A stretch of DNA of 64,000 nucleotides from Mesotoga infera (GCF_900157305.1 NZ_LS974202.1:2108001-2172000); one strand, 5' to 3'. Shown: positions 32,629 through 42,800, numbered from the stretch's first letter. Notes: generated by a model from the sequence alone, not told the origin. Numbers and translations are program-made.

Positions 32629-34938
32629 TCAATCGGTCTTTTCCTCAATGAGACCCAACACGTACTCGGGCGTGACCGGTATTTGTCTAACTCGCTTTCC
32701 GATTGCCATAGATACGGCATTAGCCACAGAAGCCGGTACTGGCATCAGGGAGGGTTCGCCTATTCCCTTGGCCCCGTAAGGTCCCTCGCGAAAGGGGTCC
32801 TCCACGATGTCTATTACCAGTTCTGGAGGGACTTCGTGGATCGTCGGAATGATATAGGTATTAAAGTTGTCGCTTACTATCTTTCCGTTCCTGAGTTTTA
32901 GATCTTCGTACAGGGCGTACCCCATACCCTGGACGAAGCCTCCCTGAATCTGGCCGATCACACCGTCGGGATTTACGGCTTTTCCGACATCGTGGGCGGT
33001 GAATCCCTTCAGAACCTTGGTGGAACCTGTCGCCATATCGACTTCAACCTGAACCACCTGGCTGGCATAAGAGTACGTCACATAAGCCTCCCCGAGCCCG
33101 TTCTCCATATCGAAGGAAAGTTTCGGGGTATCGTACCAGCCGGCTTCAAAGAGCTTCACATTCCTCACGTAAGCGGTATCGACCAGCCTGTCAAAAGAGA
33201 TCGTTCGGTCTTCTCCGTCGCTGACTTCTCCCTGGCAAAACTTCACGCTATCTGGATTCGAATTAAACAGGTCGCAGAAAACGGAAACCAATTTCCCTCT
33301 CAAGGCCATACAGGCCTGTCTGACGGCGTTGCCTGAATAGATGGTCGTCCTGGAAGCGACTGTTGGTCCGCTGTCCGGTACGAAGGCCGTATCAGGTTGG
33401 TGAACGAGAATCTTCTCAATTCTCTGACCCAACTCCTCGGCGGCTATCATGGCTATGACGGTTTTGGCACCCTGACCCATCTCCGTTCCACCTATTCTGA
33501 CCTCCACCGAACCGTCCCTGTTTATTAGCACGTGCGCACCTGACTTGTCGAGAGCCTGTCCCCCGGCTCCCAAACTAACTCCGTAGAATATATGAGAGAG
33601 GCCAGCGCCGCGTTTTTTGTCTTTGTTGATTCTGTTGAATTCGTTACACTCTCTCACCAGATCCTTCCAGTGCGACGATTCCTTAACTCTCGCCAGTGTT
33701 TCTGGGGCTCCTACACTTTCGACGATCAGATGATTTGTCGATGTTCTCGAACCGGGTCGCAAAGTGTTTTCCTCCCGCAATTCCATCGGGTCGATCCCCA
33801 GTTTACAGGCGATATCATCGATCATACTCTCAACCGCAAAGAGAACCTGCGGAGAGCCGAAACCTCTGAAAGCTCCGGGCGGAACTTTGTTCGTGTAAAT
33901 GCCATAGACATCGACGTTCACGTTTTCAATATCGTATGCACCCGCGGCGTGTACCAGCGTTCTGAACATCACAATGGGTGTAAGTGTCGCGTAGGCTCCC
34001 ATGTCCATGTATGCCTTAATCTCAATGGCTTTAATTTTCTTCCCTTCCATCGCTATGCGGTAGAAAGATTTTATCGGGTGGCGTTTGGAGGTAGTCTGGA
34101 TATCTATCTCGCGCGAATAAATGAGTCTTGCCGGTCTTTTGAGATTGAAGGCGACTACCGCTGCGTACGAGGCGACGTATGAGGGGATGTCCTCCTTTCC
34201 TCCGAAAGCCCCTCCAGTCTCGGTCTGGATGACACGTATTCTGTTTATGGGCAGTCCAAGAACGTGAGCTACGGCACTCTGAACGTAATAAGGGCATTGC
34301 ATAGTGCCATAGACTGTATAACCGTAATCGAAGTCGGGAACTACGGTTACACCCTGCGGCTCCATGTAGGCCTGTTCCTGGTAGTGGGCGTAGAATTCGC
34401 CTTCGAATACTTCTTTTGAGTTCTTAATGACGGTTTCTGCATCGCCCTTTCTTATACGTTTACTGACTCTCACGTTCGAACCTTCGTGTATCTGGACTTT
34501 ATCCTCCATCGCCTGTTCTATGGAAAGTACGGGCTCGAGGTCTTCTATATCGAGTCGCACGCTTTTTGCGGCGTTCTCGGCCGAGATGCGGTCTCTGGCG
34601 GCGACGATGGCCACCACATCTCCCCAGAAGCGTATCTTCTCGCCTTCCTTGACTAGACATGGCATGTCTTTTATCGCTTCACCGAGCTGGTTCTCGCCTG
34701 GGATATCCCGCCAGGTGAATATACCCTCTACCCCCTCAATTTCCGAAGCGAGAACGGTATCTATAGATCGAAGAATGCCATGCGGTTTTTCGGCGATAAC
34801 CAGTGCACAGTAGATCTGACCGTCGAAGGCGATGTCGGCCGCGAACCGGGCGCTACCGTTTACCTTCTCAAAGGCATCTACTCTTTTCATCGTTTTTCCT
34901 ACAACATTCGTCGATTCTCCGGAATTACTTCTAAACAT
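32629..34938 (-). CDS. Xanthine-dehydrogenase-family molybdopterin-binding subunit
   Basis: The subunit has 769 residues. The N-terminal Ald_Xan_dh_C domain (~15-130; KVNGSARFAADI) precedes the molybdopterin-binding domain with QTETGGAFGGKE, ..PGAFRGFGSPQ.., GGTEMGQGAKTV and the catalytic C-terminal GAKGIGEPS containing the base-providing Glu. Enzymes of this class hydroxylate purines or aldehydes and need FAD and 2Fe-2S partners. No such subunit genes are adjacent, so they must be elsewhere or the enzyme uses another electron carrier. Its start overlaps the adenine deaminase gene by 8 bp, pointing to a purine substrate such as hypoxanthine. Confidence 0.9.
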   Translation of the reverse strand: MFRSNSGESTNVVGKTMKRVDAFEKVNGSARFAADIAFDGQIYCALVIAEKPHGILRSIDTVLASEIEGVEGIFTWRDIPGENQLGEAIKDMPCLVKEGEKIRFWGDVVAIVAARDRISAENAAKSVRLDIEDLEPVLSIEQAMEDKVQIHEGSNVRVSKRIRKGDAETVIKNSKEVFEGEFYAHYQEQAYMEPQGVTVVPDFDYGYTVYGTMQCPYYVQSAVAHVLGLPINRIRVIQTETGGAFGGKEDIPSYVASYAAVVAFNLKRPARLIYSREIDIQTTSKRHPIKSFYRIAMEGKKIKAIEIKAYMDMGAYATLTPIVMFRTLVHAAGAYDIENVNVDVYGIYTNKVPPGAFRGFGSPQVLFAVESMIDDIACKLGIDPMELREENTLRPGSRTSTNHLIVESVGAPETLARVKESSHWKDLVRECNEFNRINKDKKRGAGLSHIFYGVSLGAGGQALDKSGAHVLINRDGSVEVRIGGTEMGQGAKTVIAMIAAEELGQRIEKILVHQPDTAFVPDSGPTVASRTTIYSGNAVRQACMALRGKLVSVFCDLFNSNPDSVKFCQGEVSDGEDRTISFDRLVDTAYVRNVKLFEAGWYDTPKLSFDMENGLGEAYVTYSYASQVVQVEVDMATGSTKVLKGFTAHDVGKAVNPDGVIGQIQGGFVQGMGYALYEDLKLRNGKIVSDNFNTYIIPTIHEVPPELVIDIVEDPFREGPYGAKGIGEPSLMPVPASVANAVSMAIGKRVRQIPVTPEYVLGLIEEKTD

Positions 34939-36673
34939 CTTGCCCCTCCTTTACAAAAAGGGATACGAAATCGTTCTTTTCTACATCGACTAGTCCGAGG
35001 TTGGTAAGCTTCAATTTCGGAATAACGGAGAGTTGCATGAAAGAGAGTGTCATGAAGAGATCGGGTAATTTGCTACCCATTGTCTTCGTGGCTTCTTTCA
35101 ATTCGACGAGACGTTCGGCGACCTCCTTGCTGGTCATTTCGGACATCAGGCCGGCGATCCGCAGGGGTAATTCTGAAACGATCTTACCATCTATCACCGC
35201 TACCAGACCACCGCCCATCTCCATAACTCTGTTTGCGGCGGTAACCATATCAGAATCGTTTGTTCCAAGAACACCCAGATTATGGGAATCGTGGCCAACC
35301 GAGGTTGCCACTGCGCCTTTTTTAAGGCCAGAACCGGTTGCGAAGGCCACCGACATTGATTTTCCTTCGCAGTAGCGGCAGATTGCGGCTACTTTCAAAA
35401 GATCCTTCGATGGATTGCCAACGGCCATGCCGTTTTCAATCTTCGCATCCATAACACAGCCACCTGTTAAGACTTCACTTCCGAGCAGTTCTATGGCTCT
35501 CACAAATCTGCCTTCGGCCGGCAATTCGAGGTCTTTCTCATTTATCTTCTGACACTTGAAGGTATTCACTTTCTCCTGTGGGAAGTTCTGAGAGACTATC
35601 TCGGTCACGAGTCGGCCATTTCTTGCTACGATCTTCGAATCTTTGAAGACCATGATGGGATTGAAATCTCTAAGATTATCTACCACCACCAAGTCGGCCT
35701 TATACCCCGGCGCTATGGCGCCCATAGATCTGAGGTTATAATGCCGCGCTGTGTTTATCGTCGCCGCCCTTATGGCGATTATTGGATCTATACCGTGTTC
35801 TATCGCCAGCCTAACATTGTGATCGATGTGTCCCTCACGAATTATATCGACCGGGTGTTTATCGTCGGTACAGAAGGATACGAAGGGATAAGTCTTGTCG
35901 TTTATAAGAGGTAACAACTGTACGAGGTTTCTCTCGACACTTCCCTCTCTCATAAGTATCTGCATTCCCCTGGAGAGTTTTTCACGCGCCTCCTCGACGA
36001 AGGTACATTCGTGCTCGGACCTTACGAAAGCGCTTATGTAGGCGTTCAACGGTTTTCCTAGAACGCCGGGGATATGACCATCTATCTTTTTGTATTTGTG
36101 GCGTATCAGCTCTATTTTGGCTATGGAATCGCGATCGCCGTTTATGATATCCGGAAAGTTCATCACCTCTCCCAGGCCCAGGATACGATTTTGGAACTTC
36201 TCTACGAATCCGATCATATCCATCGCGCTGATCCTGGCGCCCGAGGTTTCCATTGAAGAGGCCGGAACGGCCGAAGGGATCATTATGTAAAGATTCACGG
36301 GTATGCCTTCAGTCGAACGAATCATGTACTCGATACCGGACAGCCCCATCACATTCGCTATCTCGTGAGGATCGGCTATCGCAGTTGTAGTACCTCTGGC
36401 CAGTATCGTTTTGGCAAACTCGACCGGAGAGACCATCGAGGACTCTATATGAAGGTGGGCATCTATCAACCCCGGTACAATATAGGCACCCTCGAGGTCG
36501 ATCACTTCTCTCCCTTCGTCATAGTCACCGATCCCGGCTATTCTCTTTTTAAAAAGCGCTATGTTGCCTTTCTCTATCTCGCCGCTGAATACGTTTACGA
36601 TTCTGCAGTTCTTTAGAAGTACATCTGCCGGGTTGTCACCTCTGGAAACGGGTATTATGTCTATAATGTTCAT
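34931..36673 (-). CDS. ade: Adenine deaminase
   Basis: The enzyme has 580 residues with ATG 36673 after AAAGGAGGC. It is an amidohydrolase TIM barrel with the metal motif DAHLHIESSMV and the family's IADPHEIANVMG. The bacterial Ade C-terminal domain is present (VGHDSHNLGVLGTNDSDM). It hydrolyses adenine to hypoxanthine and ammonia using a Mn/Fe centre. It is translationally overlapped with the molybdopterin hydroxylase gene, so the pair could take adenine to hypoxanthine and xanthine. It is separated from thrS by an intrinsic terminator. Confidence 0.95.
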   Translation of the reverse strand: MNIIDIIPVSRGDNPADVLLKNCRIVNVFSGEIEKGNIALFKKRIAGIGDYDEGREVIDLEGAYIVPGLIDAHLHIESSMVSPVEFAKTILARGTTTAIADPHEIANVMGLSGIEYMIRSTEGIPVNLYIMIPSAVPASSMETSGARISAMDMIGFVEKFQNRILGLGEVMNFPDIINGDRDSIAKIELIRHKYKKIDGHIPGVLGKPLNAYISAFVRSEHECTFVEEAREKLSRGMQILMREGSVERNLVQLLPLINDKTYPFVSFCTDDKHPVDIIREGHIDHNVRLAIEHGIDPIIAIRAATINTARHYNLRSMGAIAPGYKADLVVVDNLRDFNPIMVFKDSKIVARNGRLVTEIVSQNFPQEKVNTFKCQKINEKDLELPAEGRFVRAIELLGSEVLTGGCVMDAKIENGMAVGNPSKDLLKVAAICRYCEGKSMSVAFATGSGLKKGAVATSVGHDSHNLGVLGTNDSDMVTAANRVMEMGGGLVAVIDGKIVSELPLRIAGLMSEMTSKEVAERLVELKEATKTMGSKLPDLFMTLSFMQLSVIPKLKLTNLGLVDVEKNDFVSLFVKEGQDV

Positions 36674-36712
36674 AAGAGACGCCTCCTTTCTGCCTGAGCC
36701 GGAAAGAAATAA

Positions 36713-36735
36713 AAGCCCCCGCTTCGCAGGGGCTT
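36713..36735 (-). terminator. Intrinsic terminator after thrS
   Basis: Stem AAGCCCC/GGGGCTT with an additional C-G pair, then TTTTATTT on the reverse strand. It separates ridA-thrS from the adenine deaminase unit. Confidence 0.85.
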
Positions 36736-36743
36736 AAAAAAGA

Positions 36744-38687
36744 TCATTCGAAGATACTTTTGCCTTTTCTATCTTTCACTTCTTCTGTGAGTTTGTGTAT
36801 GAAATCTTCGAGATCGATACTTCCCAGATCCTTTTCGCTTCTCAATCTGACGGAAACTTGACCGTTCTGCATCTCTCTGTCTCCGACGATCAACATGTAC
36901 GGGACTTTGTTGAGCTGGGCCTCTCTAATTTTGTAATTGGTAGATTTTTGCCTGTCATCTACTTCGGCCCTGAAACCTTTGCCACGAAGCGAGACGACCA
37001 CGGAGCGCGCGTAACTGGTGTGTCTGTCGGCGATTGGGATCACTTTCACCTGTACTGGTGCCAACCACGTCGGGAAGGCCCCGGCATAATGCTCTATCAA
37101 TATTCCCATGAACCTTTCAGTCGAACCGAAGATCGCCCTGTGGATCATTACAGGCTGGTATTCGTTGTTGTCCGGACCGATGTACTTTATCCCGAATCGT
37201 TCCGGCATCATGAAGTCGAGCTGAATTGTCGCGCATTGCCACTCCCTGCCCAAAGAGTCCTTAATATGGTAATCAATCTTGGGACCGTAGAAGGCACCAT
37301 CACCCTCGTTGACTGTGAAATCCATTTTCTTTGCCTCCAGGGAATCTCTGAGTGCCTCCGTTGCTATATCCCAGAGCTCGATCTCTCCCATGGAATTTTC
37401 CGGTCTCGTCGAAAGCTCAGCCCTGTACTGGAAATCGAAAGGTTCGTAAATCTTCTTCACGAAATTTATAACGCCGATCACTTCCTGCTGTATCTGCTCG
37501 CGTGTACAAAAGATGTGGGCGTCGTCCTGGACAAAGCCCCTAACTCTGAAGAGTCCATGTAGAACACCCGATCGCTCGTATCTGTGAACTTTTCCAAATT
37601 CGAAAATCTTCATCGGAAGATCTCTATAGCTCACCGGAGAAGATTTATAAGCGAGGATGTGACCGGGGCAGTTCATGGGTTTGACAGCGAACTGCTGTTC
37701 TTCTTTTTCCGTGAAATACATATTTTCGCTATAATGGTCCCAATGACCGGATGTTCTCCAGAGTGAGTCAGACATTATCTGGGGCGTGCTGACTTCTCTG
37801 TAGCCGTCTTCGATATGCTTTTCTCTGGAGAATTTGAGCAGTTCGTTAAGCATGTCCGTGCCCTTCGGCAGGAAGATGGGCATGCCGGGTGCATAGTCAT
37901 AATTGATCGTGAACAACCCAAGTGCGGGACCCAGCTTTCTGTGATCCCTCTTCTTGGCTTCTTCGATTTTCGCCAGGTATTCTTCCAGGTCGGCTTTCTT
38001 GGAGAAGGCAGTACCGTATATCCTCTGGAGCATCTTGTTCTTCTCGTCACCGCGCCAATAAGCACCTGAAACAGAGGTAAGTTTGAAGAATTTCACCTTA
38101 CCTGTAGAGGGTAGATGGGGTCCCCGGCAGAGGTCTATGAAATCGCCCTGTCGGTAGAAAGTTACAGACTCCGTTCCGTAATCTCTCACTAGATCTTCGA
38201 TTAGTTCAATCTTGTATGGCTGTGACTGTTTCTTCATAAGATTTATAGCCTCAGAAACTGGCAACTCGAACCTCTCGATCGGTAGATCCTCCTTTATGAT
38301 CTTCTCCATTTCGGCTTCGATTCTAGGCAGGTCTTCCTCGGTAAGTCTCACGTCGAGATCGATATCGTAGTAGAACCCGTTCTCTATTGTCGGACCGATA
38401 GCCAATTTCACCCTTTCCTCGCCGTAGAGTCTCATCACGGCCTGGGCCATTATGTGTGCCATCGTATGCCTGAAGAACACGGGAGCCTCGCTGTCCTTGT
38501 CCAGCACCAATCTGAAGTCGCAGCTAGTCTCTAGAGGTCTTCGTAGGTCCCAGTACTCGTCGTTGACTATCGCTCCTAAAGCTCTTTTGGCGAGGCCTTC
38601 AGATATATCTATTGCTATATCCAGGGGTTTTACACCCTTTTCGTACTGTTTCTTCGAACCATCGGGTAGCTTTATTTCTATACCCAT
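36744..38687 (-). CDS. thrS: Threonyl-tRNA synthetase
   Basis: The enzyme has 647 residues from ATG 38687 after AGGAGG. Domains: TGS (1-62), the editing domain with HTMAH (His 74, His 78) and its second half with ..DLCRGPHLP.., the class II catalytic core with MNCPGH (zinc Cys) and motif 2 [22 protein letters not shown], motif 3 [15 protein letters not shown], and the C-terminal anticodon-binding domain. It charges tRNA-Thr and edits mis-acylated Ser. It lies 12 bp downstream of ridA, so no T-box leader is possible directly upstream. Confidence 0.97.
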   Translation of the reverse strand: MGIEIKLPDGSKKQYEKGVKPLDIAIDISEGLAKRALGAIVNDEYWDLRRPLETSCDFRLVLDKDSEAPVFFRHTMAHIMAQAVMRLYGEERVKLAIGPTIENGFYYDIDLDVRLTEEDLPRIEAEMEKIIKEDLPIERFELPVSEAINLMKKQSQPYKIELIEDLVRDYGTESVTFYRQGDFIDLCRGPHLPSTGKVKFFKLTSVSGAYWRGDEKNKMLQRIYGTAFSKKADLEEYLAKIEEAKKRDHRKLGPALGLFTINYDYAPGMPIFLPKGTDMLNELLKFSREKHIEDGYREVSTPQIMSDSLWRTSGHWDHYSENMYFTEKEEQQFAVKPMNCPGHILAYKSSPVSYRDLPMKIFEFGKVHRYERSGVLHGLFRVRGFVQDDAHIFCTREQIQQEVIGVINFVKKIYEPFDFQYRAELSTRPENSMGEIELWDIATEALRDSLEAKKMDFTVNEGDGAFYGPKIDYHIKDSLGREWQCATIQLDFMMPERFGIKYIGPDNNEYQPVMIHRAIFGSTERFMGILIEHYAGAFPTWLAPVQVKVIPIADRHTSYARSVVVSLRGKGFRAEVDDRQKSTNYKIREAQLNKVPYMLIVGDREMQNGQVSVRLRSEKDLGSIDLEDFIHKLTEEVKDRKGKSIFE

Positions 38688-38699
38688 TTTTTCCTCCTG

Positions 38700-39074
38700 T
38701 TAAGGTATCACTGCAACGGCTTCGATCTCTACAGGGGCGTTTTTCGGGAGATTACTTACCTCTACCACGGCCCTTGCAGGCTTATGGTCTTTGAAATAAG
38801 AGGAGTATATTTCGTTGAGAATCGCGAATTTGCCCATGTCTCTGATATAGATGTTGACCTTAACCACGTTTTTCAGACTCGACCCGCCGGCAGTGACCAA
38901 TTGAAGTACATTTTCTAGCGACTGCTTACACGCAGCTTCGAACTCTGTCGCCAGCTCACCGGTCAACGGGTTGAGGGGGATCTGTCCGGAAACAAAGAGA
39001 AGACCTCCAGCAGCAATGGCTTGAGAATACGGGCCGACTGCTGCCGGCGCTTTGTCAGTACTGATAACCCTCAA
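38700..39074 (-). CDS. ridA: RidA-family imine/enamine deaminase
   Basis: The protein has 124 residues if TTG 39074 is used; GTG 39077 is nearly as good, both lying after GGGAGGTG, while ATG 39092 precedes that site. It is a trimeric chorismate-mutase-like fold with GPYSQAI at the start, LFVSGQIPLN, the invariant Arg in PARAVVEVSNLP and the C-terminal VEIEAVAV. RidA hydrolyses reactive 2-aminoacrylate-type intermediates made by PLP enzymes. It is co-transcribed with thrS, an unusual but sensible link to Thr/Ser metabolism. Confidence 0.94.
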   Translation of the reverse strand: MRVISTDKAPAAVGPYSQAIAAGGLLFVSGQIPLNPLTGELATEFEAACKQSLENVLQLVTAGGSSLKNVVKVNIYIRDMGKFAILNEIYSSYFKDHKPARAVVEVSNLPKNAPVEIEAVAVIP

Positions 39075-39194
39075 CACACTAACACCTCCCATTTTGGTTT
39101 ATTATATCACTGACCGCTCCGCGATGCTGCGCATTATCTACTATATGGGGGAAAAATGCGTGGAAGACATACTGATGTATTGTAGAATTTCTTT

Positions 39195-39926
39195 ATGATA
39201 AAAGAGATAAGAGCCACTTCGGCTTTGACCAGATCGCGAATACCGGTCGCCAGCTATACGATAAACCCCTTCGTCGGTTGCACAGTGGGCTGTAAGTACT
39301 GTTTCGCGCGCTTCATCGGGGCTTTTAAATATACCGGAGGTCTCTGGGGGCGGGACGTAGGAGTGAAGAGGAACATTGTGGAGCTCCTGAGACGCGAGGT
39401 TAATTCTCTGGGCAAAGCCACGGTCTTTCTCAGCAGCACCTGCGATCCGTACCAGCATATCGAAGAGAAGTACAAATTGACCAGAGAACTGCTGGTTACA
39501 CTCATTTCTCACAGGATACCGATCTTCGCGATGTCCAAATCCGCACTTATAAGGAGAGATGTCGATCTTTTCAAACTGGCTGGCGAAGAGGCTCGAGTGT
39601 TGATAAGTATCACCACAGATCGGGAGGACGTGAGAAAACTGCTCGAACCGGGATCGTCAACCTTCGAAGAGAGGCTGGAGACCATCGATTTCTTGAGAAA
39701 AAACTGTGTCGACGCGGGAGCCTTCGTCGGGCCGGTTCTCCCGATGAACGCGGAGCGCGTCTCCGAAGAGCTGGCCAGAAGAGTCGGAACTGTTCATCTA
39801 GACGCGCTGAACTATATTTCGCAGGTGAGACAGCTTTACCTTAAAATGGGCTGGGAGAGATGGCTTTACAGAGAGAAGTTCCAAGAAGTGCAAGCCGTGT
39901 TTGAAAGAAGGCTGACGGTTGAATGA
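39195..39926 (+). CDS. SplB-like radical SAM protein
   Basis: The protein has 243 residues from ATG 39195. The 4Fe-4S cluster motif is C29-x3-C33-x2-C36 in VGCTVGCKYCFAR. This spacing plus the following TVFLSSTCDPYQHIEEKY and later ..LEPGSSTFEERLETIDFL are typical of the spore-photoproduct-lyase-like COG1533 group found in many non-spore-formers. A true SPL role is not implied; substrate unknown. It is divergent from ridA and convergent with the oxidoreductase gene. Confidence 0.88.
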   Translation: MIKEIRATSALTRSRIPVASYTINPFVGCTVGCKYCFARFIGAFKYTGGLWGRDVGVKRNIVELLRREVNSLGKATVFLSSTCDPYQHIEEKYKLTRELLVTLISHRIPIFAMSKSALIRRDVDLFKLAGEEARVLISITTDREDVRKLLEPGSSTFEERLETIDFLRKNCVDAGAFVGPVLPMNAERVSEELARRVGTVHLDALNYISQVRQLYLKMGWERWLYREKFQEVQAVFERRLTVE

Positions 39927-39982
39927 ACATTGTCGAATAATGGCTCCCAATAATTTTAGCGACTTACAAAGCACCATGTCTG

Positions 39983-41434
39983 TCAGCGTTTTTTAAGTTT
40001 CTGGACTAATTTCTTACCTTGAACCGCTGCGGTTGCTATGCCTATAAGACCTTGGGCCCACTGACCAACCATATAGAAATCACGCAACTCCGGGAGGGTT
40101 TTGCTCAAGCCTTTCGACATGATTCTGCCGGGTTTGCTCCTGGGAGTCCACACCTGCATCCCGTGGAAATTGCCGGTGAAGCGTTCGGTAGTAATCGGTG
40201 TCGAAACATCTACAACTTCCACTTTTTCTTTAATACCGGAAATCAATCCATCCAGCCTCTCTATGACTTTTTCGGCTATCTCGCCCTTCTGATCGACATA
40301 CAGTTCCCTGTCGTTGCTAAGCTTCTTCCAATATGAGTAACTGGCCGTAAAGGGAATTCTGACAACCGATTTACCTTCGGGAACCATTTCCGTTTTCGAA
40401 TTGAAAACCTCCAGATCCATCTTTTGATAATTTCTATCCGAAAGTTCCAGCTTTTTATCCATCAGCCAGGTAACACCATGGGGAAGATCGATGAGAGGCA
40501 GATCGACACCCAGCGATACGTAGGCATTCATTTCCTGCTCGTCAGGGGGGTTGGCGTAGTATTCGTCTATCAAATCGTCTCTGTATTTGCCGTTGAGCAT
40601 TTCGTAAATAGTACTGTATCCATCGGCCGCGGAGACGACGATATCGGCGTCTGCTTTTGTTCCATCTTCAAGTATAAGACCGACAGCTCTGTCGTTTTTT
40701 ACTACGATGCCCTTTACCTTCGATCTGTAATGAATTTTGCCGCCAAGTTCTTCATATCGTTTTGCGATTCTTTTTGAAAAAGCCAGCGAACCTCCGACGG
40801 GCCATCCCATCGACCTTATTGAGCAACCGGCAAGGAAGGAAAGATGAATCATCATCGGGATTCCCTGAAAGTCGTATTGAGCCGTCGGGAAGGCCTTTTG
40901 AAGGAAGGAGTTTTTGAATCTCGAAGCGAATTGCTCGAGCGATATTGGACCCCACTTCATTATCTTGGGCAGATGTGGAATCATTGAAAATCTCTCCTTG
41001 CCTTTGCCAGCGACCATCGCGAGCAATTCGAACTTCGTGAACTTCCGTGCAGCTGTCAAGTATTGGTCTATGACTGCTTTGTCGGCCGGTGAGATTTCCA
41101 TTAGATGTTCCTTCAATCTGACGAGATCGGTGTAAAAGTTGAGCTCATTTCCGCCGGAGTCTATGGTTCTTCTCAAGATTGAATCGAACAAGATCCTACC
41201 GTCTTCGATTGCGCCGAGCTCTTTCCACATTGTGTGCAACTTCGAAGAAGGGCTCGCACCTGGAAGGTGATGAATGCAGCCATCTATGGTGTAATCCTTT
41301 CGCTTCCACGAAGTACACAATCCGCCTGGATTGTTGTGCAATTCGAAGATTTCCGTCTCGAACCCGTCCATCTGGGCATAACAACCTGCAGAGAGTCCTG
41401 CGATGCCTGCTCCAATAATAGCAATTTTCTTCAT
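39983..41434 (-). CDS. Phytoene-desaturase-like FAD-dependent oxidoreductase
   Basis: The protein has 483 residues from ATG 41434. An N-terminal dinucleotide-binding motif GAGIAGLSAGCYAQMDGFETEIFE is followed by the GGLCTSW loop. The C-terminal FAD motif is ..LRDFYMVGQWAQGLIGIATAAVQGK. Order and length match the CrtI/CrtISO/retinol-saturase group (COG1233). No carotenoid synthase genes are in the window, so desaturation or isomerisation of another polyprenoid or lipid is equally possible. It is four bases downstream of a MATE transporter gene and shares its promoter; the transporter may export the product or its precursor. Confidence 0.88.
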   Translation of the reverse strand: MKKIAIIGAGIAGLSAGCYAQMDGFETEIFELHNNPGGLCTSWKRKDYTIDGCIHHLPGASPSSKLHTMWKELGAIEDGRILFDSILRRTIDSGGNELNFYTDLVRLKEHLMEISPADKAVIDQYLTAARKFTKFELLAMVAGKGKERFSMIPHLPKIMKWGPISLEQFASRFKNSFLQKAFPTAQYDFQGIPMMIHLSFLAGCSIRSMGWPVGGSLAFSKRIAKRYEELGGKIHYRSKVKGIVVKNDRAVGLILEDGTKADADIVVSAADGYSTIYEMLNGKYRDDLIDEYYANPPDEQEMNAYVSLGVDLPLIDLPHGVTWLMDKKLELSDRNYQKMDLEVFNSKTEMVPEGKSVVRIPFTASYSYWKKLSNDRELYVDQKGEIAEKVIERLDGLISGIKEKVEVVDVSTPITTERFTGNFHGMQVWTPRSKPGRIMSKGLSKTLPELRDFYMVGQWAQGLIGIATAAVQGKKLVQKLKKR

Positions 41435-41438
41435 CTTA

Positions 41439-42800
41439 TCACGCCCTTTTCTTTTCCCATTTTCCTTTGCGGTAATAGATCAACATCACCAGTGCTTCAG
41501 TTACATCCGAGAAGACATAAGAGAGCCAGACCCAGATTATGCTGGCTTTCAAAAGGTGAACCATTATAAAAAGGATAGGAATCTGCACGAACCAGCGCGA
41601 GGTGATGCTAGATATGACGAATGGAAGGTTGTATCCCGATCCTCCGAAGACAGAGGAGAGACCGAACCCGTAGGCCAGGATAGATATCCCAAGAGAGCCA
41701 TATCTCAAAAACTCGGTGCCGTACTTTACGATTTCCGGGTCTTTGTTGAATATACCCAGGACTATTTCGCCGGCGAAAAAGGCGATCAAGACGAAGAAAA
41801 ACATGATCGAGAAACTTATAAAGGCCGTTGTTCCGGCCGTTTTTCTGGCCCTCTCGATGTTATTGATTCCCAGATTTTGACCGACCATCGCCGATCCTCC
41901 CATGTTCATTCCCACCAGCGGCATGAAGGCAAGTCCGAATAGTCTGCCGGCGACCCCTACCGCAGCCACGGCTGCAGTTCCGTAGACAGCTACGAACTTG
42001 AGTAACACCGCTCCAGACAGGTTCCTGAAGAAACTCTCCAGGCCTGTCGGTAGACCTATGGTGAGGAGCTTTTTGTCGATTTTCCAGTCAAGTTTGAAGA
42101 GTCCTTTCAGTCTGGGTTTTACACCTTCTATTCCAGAGAAGACGATGTAGAAGCCGAGTATAAAGGCCACCATCTGGGATATGATAGTCGCCACTGCCGC
42201 TCCGAACACGCCCATTCCGAAGCCCGGTATCGCAGTTCCCGGGAATTTGTCGAACATGAGCAACGGATCGAGCAGGACGTTGAGAATACTGGAAAGCATC
42301 ATTATATACATCGGTGTCTTGGCATCACCTATGCATCTCAAGGCTGTGTTGACAGAGTAAGATGAGAACATCATCGGAAGGAAGAAAAGTCTTATGTATC
42401 CATAATCGAGCGCGGCCGTAATAACATTGGGATCGTTGCTGAACAGGCTGAGCGAAGGCTTGAGAAAGAGCGCGACGAGAACTGCGGCTATTACGGCGAC
42501 GAGAAATTTGAAAGTAATTGTCTGTTCTATCGCCTTTGCCGTTCCTTCGTCGTCTTTCCTCCCGTAACTCTGTGAGATCAAGGAAATCGAACTCTGTCCG
42601 ATTATGGAGTTCAAGATCTCTACAAGCCAGAAGAGCGTCGAAAAGATCGTGACCCCGGCGATCGCCTCTCCGGATATCCTGCCTATCCAGAAGATATCGA
42701 CTATATCATAGACCATCTGTGCACTGTAACCTATCATCGTTGGTATAGACATGATGAGAAGATTCTTCAGAATGCTTCCCTGAGTAAGATCTCTTGCCAT
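41439..42800 (-). CDS. MATE-family transporter in operon with oxidoreductase
   Basis: The transporter has 453 residues from ATG 42800 after CAGGGGG; the earlier in-frame start at 42821 would leave that site unused. Twelve helices in two halves; signature near the N-terminus SIPTMIGYSAQMVYDIVDIFWIG and an internal repeat ..TIGLPTGLESFFRNLSGA... It is distantly related to the MATE protein at 26818-28194. Its pairing with a CrtI-like enzyme suggests a lipid- or isoprenoid-like substrate, but this is inference. Confidence 0.9.
   Translation of the reverse strand: MARDLTQGSILKNLLIMSIPTMIGYSAQMVYDIVDIFWIGRISGEAIAGVTIFSTLFWLVEILNSIIGQSSISLISQSYGRKDDEGTAKAIEQTITFKFLVAVIAAVLVALFLKPSLSLFSNDPNVITAALDYGYIRLFFLPMMFSSYSVNTALRCIGDAKTPMYIMMLSSILNVLLDPLLMFDKFPGTAIPGFGMGVFGAAVATIISQMVAFILGFYIVFSGIEGVKPRLKGLFKLDWKIDKKLLTIGLPTGLESFFRNLSGAVLLKFVAVYGTAAVAAVGVAGRLFGLAFMPLVGMNMGGSAMVGQNLGINNIERARKTAGTTAFISFSIMFFFVLIAFFAGEIVLGIFNKDPEIVKYGTEFLRYGSLGISILAYGFGLSSVFGGSGYNLPFVISSITSRWFVQIPILFIMVHLLKASIIWVWLSYVFSDVTEALVMLIYYRKGKWEKKRA

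Noticed and set aside
32586-32720. N-terminal extension of the PLP enzyme
   Set aside because: It overlaps the molybdopterin-subunit gene end and has a composition unlike the family; ATG 32585 has a good ribosome site.
36795-37562. 255-codon forward frame opposite thrS
   Set aside because: It is antisense to conserved ThrS catalytic motifs and has no plausible product or ribosome site.
38688-39194. T-box leader for thrS
   Set aside because: Only 12 bp separate ridA and thrS, and the region upstream of ridA has no T-box sequence.
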